Assembly (NCBI GenBank): GCA_023807065.1
Contig: JAJJLU010003941.1
Span: 1-23,533 of the forward strand
DNA length: 23,533 bases
Source of the DNA: Isotricha intestinalis
Lineage: Eukaryota; Ciliophora; Litostomatea; Vestibuliferida; Isotrichidae
Direction of reading: 5' to 3'
The number at the start of each line of letters is the position of its first letter. Within the stretch, counting starts at the first letter, position 1. Position numbers and translations under genes: made by a program. Shown one piece after another: positions 9,501 to 15,957 of the stretch. The notes beneath the pieces are model-generated. The model searched no databases, was not told the DNA's origin, and saw only the letters and a list, made by a program, of their open reading frames with translations.

Positions 9501-10022
9501 TAATATATTATTATTATTTATTTTTTCAATATCTTTATGATTATTCAATACATTATTATGAACATTTCTTTCAATATTATTTTTATTATATAGATTATTA
9601 TAATTTTTGTTTATCATTGGAATTTCATTTTCAAATTGATTAACTTTATTTGGAAAAATGTTATTTTGTCTTCCTATAATTTTCTTAATATTAATATTAT
9701 TATTAATCAATTTATTAACATCATTTTTATTATCAGATTCACTAATATTATAATTAATATCATTAATATCGTTTTTATTATGTATAATATCATTATTCTT
9801 ATTATTTAATTTATAATTTTCAGTATAATCTTTTTTATTAATTTGATTATAATCATCATTATTCATATTATTGACATTTATATTATTAATACTTGATTCA
9901 GAATCAATTGAATTTTTTTGTCTAATTACAATTCTAGGTATAATAGGTAATAATAAAGGATGCTTTAGTTTATTATTTGTTATTATAGGATAAGGAAATT
10001 TCGTTTCCTCATTATTACTCAT
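6510..10022 (-). CDS. CCP5-like cytosolic carboxypeptidase (M14 family, AGBL type) with long Asn-rich leader
   Basis: A zinc carboxypeptidase of the cytosolic carboxypeptidase family, whose members remove glutamates from tubulin tails and other proteins. The 1170 residues begin with about 560 residues of Asn-rich, probably disordered sequence. A CCP N-terminal beta domain follows (about 570-750, from FKFETVTITSEFNSGN). The catalytic domain has the zinc pair in RVHPGETPGS (His803, Glu806), the substrate site GYNLNRCYLEPD (Arg864), the third zinc ligand in YFDLHAD (His900) and the catalytic Glu982 in YTLESSY. The spacing, CYLEPD, the RG-x(4)-YGN segment and EATSRV-x(5)-SG-x-IHTYTLE fit CCP5 (AGBL5) best, the enzyme that removes branch-point glutamates. 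The C-terminal 110 residues are basic and disordered. All catalytic residues are present. The stop is TAG. The organism's tubulin substrate is inferred. Confidence 0.9.
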   Translation of the reverse strand: MSNNEETKFPYPIITNNKLKHPLLLPIIPRIVIRQKNSIDSESSINNINVNNMNNDDYNQINKKDYTENYKLNNKNNDIIHNKNDINDINYNISESDNKNDVNKLINNNINIKKIIGRQNNIFPNKVNQFENEIPMINKNYNNLYNKNNIERNVHNNVLNNHKDIEKINNNNILNNNRNNYLNIKPDISDNSKIKQLRDLNDYEINLNKNENIIPDINSNININNENNNDNINKIKVLTINEKNKMNSIENNLYKHPKQINSDNILINNNLTKVTNELNPNLNNINSKNIPNNLSNINQKDIIQKNIINKSKQSEFQNNSINPKLTQNNNRNIKTANKQSKFQNNNQNNETNILPQNIISKNSDKLTNDNKVNNNYLELRNTNNLMQINNSNKQSKLNTIEANKIQNPLLNNPPNSKLNSQINKKLNDTFNNQLNTTQKKTQKSNQNNNNINNLNDTNSNYINNTNNNNINNNNNNNNNDTNNNNINNNNNNNINNNNININKNNNINNNNINNNNTNNSNNNNIINPPKTNSQKNPLIQYPLTQKIPTSNIQNKLSSQPYVNKAQNTFKFETVTITSEFNSGNMFHCKKISEDTYNIQIASDCQDKELDHQIPVYKVWFYFGVQSTITRDLNINIINLNNFLRVYKSGYQICIRELEYNVEPKDFENSYNLNEEIYWKRFDNFTASIDKENHLILKIKQKFEEKKYILFSFCFPFSYDKNISFLNYLDDKINKDENSKIYFHKETLIQSKEKRNVNLITITSKENIIKNQQEQNIIGLFPDKNRCLKTLHDKPIVIISARVHPGETPGSHMMNGILKLLTNELDYNSEILRNNFIFKIIPMINVDGVSIGNYRLDNNGYNLNRCYLEPDVKKEPEIYGIKKLFILYNNIYKVRYYFDLHADMNVRGAYTYGNAIEKFESHVENVLFGFIFHLCCSHINWNHCIYSESSMKTKFKNDNNSKEATSRVHFYKKSGLIHTYTLESSYFKGDFIGVDEKENDKLYLISDFEKTGRDCLIAILCYEELIINENIANSNYFDISGCREYIANYIQMSEDRFNLNFALKNIAKEINKRRVWKSIKEINEKYQYGKNKNFSQKVNNHAISLPKINKKLDSERLNKLPLINNEGKDNESNEKEYNDEKRISGIKKGRKNLTPIDNYNNNNGENYINEN
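8440..8700 (-). repeat. AAT/ATA trinucleotide tract encoding poly-Asn
   Basis: Interrupted runs of the AAT triplet (read on the minus strand) encode roughly residues 441-527 of the carboxypeptidase: Asn runs broken by Ile, Asp and Thr. Repeats within it (NNNNINNNN, NNNNDTNNNN) suggest growth by slippage and small duplications. The tract is prone to length change and to assembly error. Confidence 0.85.
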
Positions 10023-10345
10023 TAAAAATTCTTAATTTTTTTTTTAAAAGTCTAAAAAATTATCTTTAAATTTTTAAATATATTTAGAAAAAAACATTTA
10101 AATAAATTTTAAAAGAATTATCAAATTATTTATTTAAAAATAAAATGATTTTTAAAAATATTTTCTTTCAAATATTAAAGACTATTATATTTTTCTTTTA
10201 GTTAATTTAAAAAAAAAACAAATAAAACTTTAATTACTTTTTATATTATATAAAAAAATAAATTTTAAAATAGAACTCAAATTTAAAATAAATTAATTGA
10301 TTGAATTTCAAATTTTTTAATATTTTATTATTATTTTTTTCACAA
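10023..10345. promoter_or_regulatory. Divergent intergenic region
   Basis: 323 bases between the divergent starts of the carboxypeptidase (-) and the 10346 gene (+), so it should contain both promoters. Only A/T tracts are visible and no specific element can be named. A TTG at 10301 opens the same frame as the 10346 gene, but TTG is an unlikely start here. Confidence 0.4.
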
Positions 10346-11107
10346 ATGTCAGAAACAAAAACTAAGCTAAATAAAAATATATCTTTTCAAAAAAACAAAA
10401 CAAAAACGAAAAACCAAAAGGAAACTTTAAAGAAAGATATATCATATGACAATATAAAAAAAAAGAAAAATGAAGTTAAAAAACCAAAATTAATTATAAC
10501 AGAAAAGAAATATCCGAAAACTCCAGTATTAAAAACAAAAAGAAGAGGAAGAAAAATAATTCATGAAGCAAAAAAAACAAATATAACAAATTTATTAAAA
10601 AATAAGAATATAGAAAACACAAAAAAAAATAATTTAACTCCTGAAAAGACTTTAAAAAAACATATTAATCAAACTACAAATGTAAGTTATTGTTTAAATT
10701 ATAATAAAAATGCTTTAAATAAAACTCCAGAAGAAAAAAAAAGAGGAATTAAAATTTTTCCTAATAATAAATTAAATTATGATAATATTGCTTTAAATAA
10801 TGAAGAAAAAAATAATATTGTTAAACAAAGAAAAATGTTTAAAGATTTTAATAGTTCTTCTTATAATGATTTATTTCAAAGAGATTTTAAAAATAATATT
10901 AATGGAAATAAAACCCAAAAATTAATTTATAATGTTCAAAAAGATCATATGAAAGAAATTTTTGATTATGGTTTTAATAATAATAATTATATGGGTAATA
11001 AAGATAATACTATTCCTATTAATCCAACAAAAGAAAATTATCAGCAATTAATTGATCAAATATCAATCAATAATAAAGATAAATTACTTTATAAACAATA
11101 TCAATAA
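10346..11107 (+). CDS. Basic Lys/Asn-rich protein, unrecognised
   Basis: A 253-residue protein with no family that I recognise. The start is taken as the ATG at 10346 (MSETKTKLNK). The frame is open 15 codons further up to a TTG, and that stretch is hydrophobic and AT-biased like intergenic DNA. Residues 1-115 are extremely basic (KKKKNEVKKPK, KTKRRGRKI), compatible with nucleic-acid or microtubule binding or nuclear localisation. The C-terminal half is Asn-rich with aromatic residues (NSSSYNDLFQRDFKNN, MKEIFDYGFNNNNYMGN) and ends in a short helical-looking segment (YQQLIDQISINNKDKLLYKQY). No signal peptide or membrane segment is present in the ATG form. It is divergent from the CCP5-like gene, and co-regulation is possible but unproved. 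Confidence 0.7.
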   Translation: MSETKTKLNKNISFQKNKTKTKNQKETLKKDISYDNIKKKKNEVKKPKLIITEKKYPKTPVLKTKRRGRKIIHEAKKTNITNLLKNKNIENTKKNNLTPEKTLKKHINQTTNVSYCLNYNKNALNKTPEEKKRGIKIFPNNKLNYDNIALNNEEKNNIVKQRKMFKDFNSSSYNDLFQRDFKNNINGNKTQKLIYNVQKDHMKEIFDYGFNNNNYMGNKDNTIPINPTKENYQQLIDQISINNKDKLLYKQYQ

Positions 11108-11241
11108 AAATAACAATAATATAATATAATATTAATCATATAAATAATTATAAAAACAAAATTTTTTTTAATTAAAGAAAAATTATTAAATACTTCTAAA
11201 AAAAACAAAAAAAATAAAAATATCATAATGTATATATCCTA

Positions 11242-11296
11242 GGACTTGAGCTGAAAGTATACTGAGATGTGAGATTGGAAGGGAATTGATGCGTAT
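11242..11296 (+). ncRNA. GC-rich islet resembling the 3' half of 5S rRNA
   Basis: About 55 bases at close to 45% G+C in otherwise almost pure A/T DNA. The order of short blocks follows the 3' half of eukaryotic 5S rRNA: GGACTTG (GGGCCTGG in 5S), AGTA-CT with two extra bases, GATGtGaGA (the box C region GATGGGAGA), GGGAAT, then TGCG-TA (TGCTGTA). The 5' half of 5S is not visible upstream. A T5 run at 11320-11324 could stop RNA polymerase III. It may be a truncated 5S pseudogene, a 5S-derived short interspersed element, a divergent ncRNA or coincidence. I could not confirm the 5S helices by eye. Confidence 0.3.
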
Positions 11297-11319
11297 AAAA
11301 CATTAAAAAATCCATCCTA

Positions 11320-11324
11320 TTTTT
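11320..11324 (+). terminator. Possible pol III T-run terminator
   Basis: A run of five T on the plus strand, 24 bases after the 5S-like islet. It is only meaningful if the islet is transcribed by RNA polymerase III. T runs are common in this DNA. Confidence 0.15.
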
Positions 11325-11671
11325 ATTTATTGAACTTAAATAAAGTTTATAAAATAATAATTTTTTTTCTTTATTCATTTCAATATTTAGTTTTTAGTTA
11401 TGATTTAAAAAAATAAATCAAAGAATTATTTTTTTAATTAATATTTTTATATTAATTATAATTCTTTTTTTATTAATAAAAATAAAAATTAATTTAAGGT
11501 TTATAAATTAAAAAATCATTAAAAAAATTTTTTATGCGTTTAAAAAATATTCATAAAAAACATGGCAAATAATTTTGTCTTATTCTTTTATTAAAAATTA
11601 ATATTTTAGATATAAAATGCTTTTATCTTAATTTTAATTAAAAAAGAAAAATTTATTTTATCATCTTTTAA

Positions 11672-11711
11672 TTTGAAACAAATTAATTGGGTTTGAAACA
11701 AATTAATTGGT
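11672..11711 (+). repeat. Two-copy 20-base tandem repeat
   Basis: The unit tttgaaacaaattaattggg occurs twice head to tail, differing only in the last base. It lies alone in the intergenic region with no gene next to it. Confidence 0.85.
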
Positions 11712-12352
11712 TCTATTACTTTTTTTGATATTAGATTGACCAGAAAAAAATATTTCTTTCTCTTCTCTTCATTTTTTTTATGTGTAAATGTGAATATTTT
11801 AATGTTTAATTCATTGATTTTGAAGTTATAATTTTAAGAATTTTAAAAAAATAACTTTATAATAAGGCTGAATTAATTCCCTAACGCATATTAAATTTTA
11901 TTAAATTTATTTTTGAATTCATTAAATCAAAGAAATATACTTAAATATATAAAATATTGATTATTTCAATTCATTCTGCAGAAGATTTTAAAAACTTTTG
12001 AAATAAAAAATATAATAAAAATTACTGTATTAAAAAATAATGTATATAATATAATTTTAAACTTAATTATTGTTGGCGAAAAAAATATTTTTATGTGCGT
12101 TATACACTATTAATGAATAATTATTTAATAAATAAACAAGAAAAACCTTTAATTTTAGAAATTTCTTTTCTATTAACATTTGATTATATTAGCTTTGATA
12201 ATTTTGACTTTATCTTTGTGATAAAAAAGAAGATAATTTATACTGATAATTAAATAAAAAAAAGAAATTAGATTAAAAACAATTTTAAAAAAATCAAGCC
12301 CTAAAATATTTAATATAAAAAGAGAAAAGATATAATATTATCAAATAATAAA

Positions 12353-12706
12353 ATGAAATCACTAATATATGTAATACTTACTTTATGTATGATAAATATA
12401 GTATTATCAGATGATGATGATGAACTTGAATCAACTGGATGTTATGCCCTAAAACCAACTAAAAAAAAAGATTGTACAAGTTATAAATTAACTGATACAG
12501 AAAAAGCAAGAGGTTTAGATTCCTGTTGTTATGTGACTTATAAAGAAGATGGTAAAGAAGAAAAAGAGTGTGGACTTTATATAAAAAAAACAGTCACTAA
12601 AGATTTCATTAAAGCAAATACAGGGGTTCAAGATTTATCAATTGAATGTAATTCTAATTGGTTATCTCTTTCTTTAAGTTTTTTACTTTTTGGATTATTG
12701 CTTTAA
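12353..12706 (+). CDS. Secreted Cys-rich protein with GPI-anchor-like tail (family Y)
   Basis: A 117-residue member of the same family as 1575-1961 and 4747-5208, about 7 kb away from them. Signal peptide MKSLIYVILTLCMINIVLS is followed by an acidic stretch (DDDDELES). The mature part has C-x(10)-C, a CC pair, a Cys about 13 residues later and a last Cys (SIEC) directly before the tail WLSLSLSFLLFGLLL. There is almost no stalk between the last Cys and the tail. The start context 'aataataaaATGaaatc' is identical to that of the 4747 gene. The tail differs more at nucleotide level from the left-hand copies, so it looks like an older branch. Function is unknown; surface display is inferred. Confidence 0.85.
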   Translation: MKSLIYVILTLCMINIVLSDDDDELESTGCYALKPTKKKDCTSYKLTDTEKARGLDSCCYVTYKEDGKEEKECGLYIKKTVTKDFIKANTGVQDLSIECNSNWLSLSLSFLLFGLLL

Positions 12707-12884
12707 ATATATTCTAACTTTATTAATTAGTTTTTTAAAAGAAAAATTAAAATTTAATTTGTCTCTTACTTTGTAAGAAAATATCTTTTTTATGAATAAC
12801 ATTTTTTTTCATAATTTTTCCTCTTATTATGATTATATCATGATTATAATGAATTGATTGACTTTATTATTATTATTACAATTA

Positions 12885-13331
12885 TTATTTTATTTTTCTT
12901 TATCATTTTCAATTTAACTTTTAATCCTTTTATCCCCGAAATTGGGATAAAAGCATCTCAAGAATAATTCAATTAATAATTTGATGAATTATCTTTCATA
13001 TTTATCACTTATAAATATTACATTCTTTTTTCTTTTTCTGTTATCTAAACTTTCAAATTTATGAAAAATTTTTCTATAATTAATTATTTCATAATAAATT
13101 AAATATTTATTATCATTTTTTTCATGAGTTATTTCTATTATTTCTTAATTTATTATTATAAAAGATACTCATTCAAAAGATATTTAAATATATTTAATTT
13201 ATTTTATAATAATAAATATTTATTATGTAAATTTACAAAATGAATAATTAATATTCTATCATTATTTTTTTCTTATACTCAATAAATTCATTTTTTAGTG
13301 TTTTTAACATCATTATTATTAAATCATTCAT
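12885..13331 (-). pseudogene. Possible degenerate gene relic
   Basis: On the minus strand, an ATG at 13331-13329 opens MNDLIIMMLKTLKNEFIEYK and runs to TAA after 27 codons. Further on, a separate stretch of about 50 codons is open and coding-like (YLIYYEIINYRKIFHKFESL, then DKYER), ends in TAA, and is followed by another open stretch. The mixture of coding-like composition and many stops suggests a decayed gene. The DKYER motif also occurs in the relic at 4100-4351, which may point to a common parent. Chance cannot be excluded. Confidence 0.25.
12927..12953. other. Perfect 10-base inverted repeat (hairpin)
   Basis: CTTTTATCCC at 12927-12936 and GGGATAAAAG at 12944-12953 are exact reverse complements around a 7-base loop (cgaaatt). 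The three G-C pairs next to the loop are notable in this A/T background. It lies about 220 bases after the Cys-rich gene, possibly as an RNA 3' end or processing signal. Confidence 0.6.
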
Positions 13332-13417
13332 TTTTTTACTTTTTAATATCTTATATATAAAAATGAGAAATTTAAATTAATAAAATAATATTAATTATAT
13401 TTAAAAAAATAAATAAT

Positions 13418-15412
13418 ATGAATGAAATAATCAATGATAATATAAAAATTAATGAAGAAGAACAAGGAGAAGATGAACAATCTGAAAAAAATAATAATAT
13501 TTTTTCTCAATTTGATATTCTTCCAATTATTACTTTGAATAATAATTTAAGAGAAATAATTAAAAATGATAAATTGAATATTTTTTCAGAATGGAATAAA
13601 AATTATATTTATTATTTTATAGATAAAAATTATGAAAATTATAAAAATATTTCTTTTAAATTTAATGAAAAATTAATTCATAATAATAATGAAATCAATG
13701 ATATTTTTTATCTAAATAAATTATTTTATTTTTTTCAAAATGGGAATTACCAAAAAGTTCTTGACATTTATTTATCATATTTAAATTATAATTTAGAAAA
13801 TAAAAATGTTAATACCAAATTAAGATATTATTTTATTTTTAATTCAAATGCACTTTTATGTTTAATAGAAATTGGATTATTATTAAATGAAAATGAATTC
13901 TCAAAGAAAATGATTCAAACTTTAGATTCTTTTATTAATAAAAATATAAATTTAAATGAAACAGAAATAAATTTTGATCCAATAATAATAAATTATTTAA
14001 ATGAAATTGAAATTTATAATCAAAATATTCATTTTCCTGAAATAATAAGATTATATAGAAGTTATATTAATTTAAATGAAGGTTATATTCAAAAAGCAAA
14101 AAAAAATTTAGAAGATTATAAATCAATGTATAATTTTTCTAATAAAACAAAAGGAAATTATCCTCTTTTTATTAGAATGAAAAAAATTTATAATATGTTA
14201 AAAATAAGATATGATTATTTAAATAAACCAACTTTTAAATGTTTTAAACATTTAAATTCATTAATTATGAAATTTCCAAATGATAATTATATTAAAGTTT
14301 ATTATTATAATACTTATGGAATTTTAAATTTAAAAAATAAAAATATCAATTTAGCAAAACATTATTTTTTTTTATGTAATAAATTTCTTAAAGAAGATTA
14401 TTATGGTTTTAAATTAAGATTTGGATTTATGATTAAATACAATATTGCTCTTTGTAATTTTTATGAAAAAAAATTTGATAAATGCTTAAATATATTATTA
14501 AAAATTCAAAAAATTGAAATTTTTAAAAATAATCCTTTTATTTACTTTAGAATTGGTTTATGTTTAATTGAAATTTTATTAAATAAAATTAATTCAGAAC
14601 AAAAAAACAAAAAACTCTTTTTGTTTATTGATTCTAATAATGATTATAATATTTTTAATATTAATCAAAATTTTTTCGAGACAAACAATTTAAAAGAAGA
14701 TTTAGAAAAACCAATTAAAATGTTTTCTAAAGTAATAACTTTATGTGATAATATAATTAAGAATAATAAAAAAACAAAAAATAATAAATTTAATTTAATT
14801 GAAAAAGCTTTAAATTTAGGAGAAAATAATGAAATAAAGAATAAAAATATTTTCAACTCTCAAAGTTTACATTATGATTCATATAATGAAATTTTTATTT
14901 TATCATATTTAAATTTATTATTTTGTTTTTCTTTGACGAATTCTTTTAATAAAATAATATTTATTGTAAAATATATTTATTTTCATCAAATAAAAAATAT
15001 CATTCAAAATAATCAAACTTTTTATTATGCTATTGAAAATTATTTAATTTTAGCTTATTTAAACACAAATCAAATTGAATTAGCAAAAAATGAATTAAAT
15101 AAAATTAATAAAAAATCTATTTCTGATTTAGAAGGAGTTTTTATTTCTAATCATAAATTAATTTCTAAAGAAGTTTACTTTAAAATTAATTTAATAATTA
15201 ATTCAATTTTCATTAATTTAAAAAATAAAAATTATGAAGAAGTTTTACAAGGAATAAAAAGTGGATTAAATATTTATTATGATAAATCTATTAAGAATAT
15301 TCCTCATTATTTTAATAATTTAATTTTATTTTATCTTTTAGAAACTGGACAAAAAGAATTAGCTTTGCAGTTAATAAAATATAAAAAAATTCCTCAATAT
15401 TTATATAAATAA
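13418..15412 (+). CDS. TPR-like helical-repeat protein, CNOT10-like
   Basis: A 664-residue, mostly helical protein. After an acidic N-terminus, helix pairs of TPR type appear: about 92-125 (LFYFFQNGNYQKVLDIYLSY), 205-240 (IIRLYRSYINLNEGYIQKAK), 245-285, 290-325 (YNTYGILNLKNKNINLAKHY) and 338-385. In the last pair, IKYNIALCNFYEKKFDKCLN precedes FKNNPFIYFRIGLCLIEI. The order and spacing resemble CNOT10, the CCR4-NOT subunit that works with CNOT11 in mRNA deadenylation. In CNOT10 a comparable 'chain of repeats, then NPxxWLRLAECCI' arrangement occurs. The C-terminal 170 residues contain further helix pairs (YAIENYLILAYLNTNQIELA). Length is close to that family. The match is from memory of the pattern; another TPR scaffold is possible. 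It is convergent with the MORN gene. Confidence 0.5.
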   Translation: MNEIINDNIKINEEEQGEDEQSEKNNNIFSQFDILPIITLNNNLREIIKNDKLNIFSEWNKNYIYYFIDKNYENYKNISFKFNEKLIHNNNEINDIFYLNKLFYFFQNGNYQKVLDIYLSYLNYNLENKNVNTKLRYYFIFNSNALLCLIEIGLLLNENEFSKKMIQTLDSFINKNINLNETEINFDPIIINYLNEIEIYNQNIHFPEIIRLYRSYINLNEGYIQKAKKNLEDYKSMYNFSNKTKGNYPLFIRMKKIYNMLKIRYDYLNKPTFKCFKHLNSLIMKFPNDNYIKVYYYNTYGILNLKNKNINLAKHYFFLCNKFLKEDYYGFKLRFGFMIKYNIALCNFYEKKFDKCLNILLKIQKIEIFKNNPFIYFRIGLCLIEILLNKINSEQKNKKLFLFIDSNNDYNIFNINQNFFETNNLKEDLEKPIKMFSKVITLCDNIIKNNKKTKNNKFNLIEKALNLGENNEIKNKNIFNSQSLHYDSYNEIFILSYLNLLFCFSLTNSFNKIIFIVKYIYFHQIKNIIQNNQTFYYAIENYLILAYLNTNQIELAKNELNKINKKSISDLEGVFISNHKLISKEVYFKINLIINSIFINLKNKNYEEVLQGIKSGLNIYYDKSIKNIPHYFNNLILFYLLETGQKELALQLIKYKKIPQYLYK

Positions 15413-15957
15413 AAATTATACTTTATTTTGTGGTTATAAATAATTTTTTTTTAAATAATTATTAAATAATAGAAAGATGGAATTTAAAAAAATTTGTTAA
15501 TAATATATAAATTTTTATAATAAATTTATTTCATATAAAATATTATTCTTTGCTTTTTCTTCAAAAAAAAATTTATAATCAAAAAGATTAAATATCAATA
15601 AATTAATTTAAATAAAAAATAGATAAAATACATCAAAAAAGAAAAAAACAAAAAACTCTCAAATAAAATATTAAATAGATTTATATTGTTTACAAATTAT
15701 TTATTGATTGATTAATTCTTATTTTTATAAATAAATAGACTAAAATGTAAAATAAAAACAAATAATAAAAACTTTATTAATATAATTATTTTAAATAAAT
15801 AAAGACATTTCTTAAATTATAAATAAAAAAAAGAAAAGATAATTACAATTAATTATTATTGATATAATATATTTTTCCAAGAAAAATTAAATAAATTATT
15901 AAAAATTTGACCCAAATATATAAAACTTAATAAAAAATAAAAGTCAAAAAAAAAAAA
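15413..15957. other. Convergent intergenic region
   Basis: Lies between the 3' ends of the CNOT10-like gene (+) and the MORN gene (-). It is A/T low complexity with no gene, RNA or notable repeat that I can support. Confidence 0.5.

Larger units (their letters stand above)
11108..12352. other. Long intergenic region with a GC-richer islet and short repeats
   Basis: No protein gene is supported. It contains the GC-richer islet at 11242-11296, described separately, a two-unit 20-base tandem repeat at 11672-11711, and a recurring TATGCGTT-type motif. The motif is exact at 11533-11540 and, inverted, at 11883-11890. Related forms lie at about 11288-11293 and 12091-12100. The right end is the promoter region of the Cys-rich gene at 12353. 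Confidence 0.5.
12707..13417. other. Intergenic region with hairpin and possible gene relic
   Basis: It holds the 3' flank of the Cys-rich gene, a strong hairpin at 12927-12953 and a possible decayed minus-strand gene at about 12885-13331, both listed separately. The right end is the promoter of the CNOT10-like gene. Confidence 0.4.

Noticed and set aside
10301..10345. TTG start adding 15 residues to the 10346 gene
   Set aside because: TTG initiation is unlikely in a eukaryote, the added residues look like translated A/T intergenic DNA, and an ATG follows.
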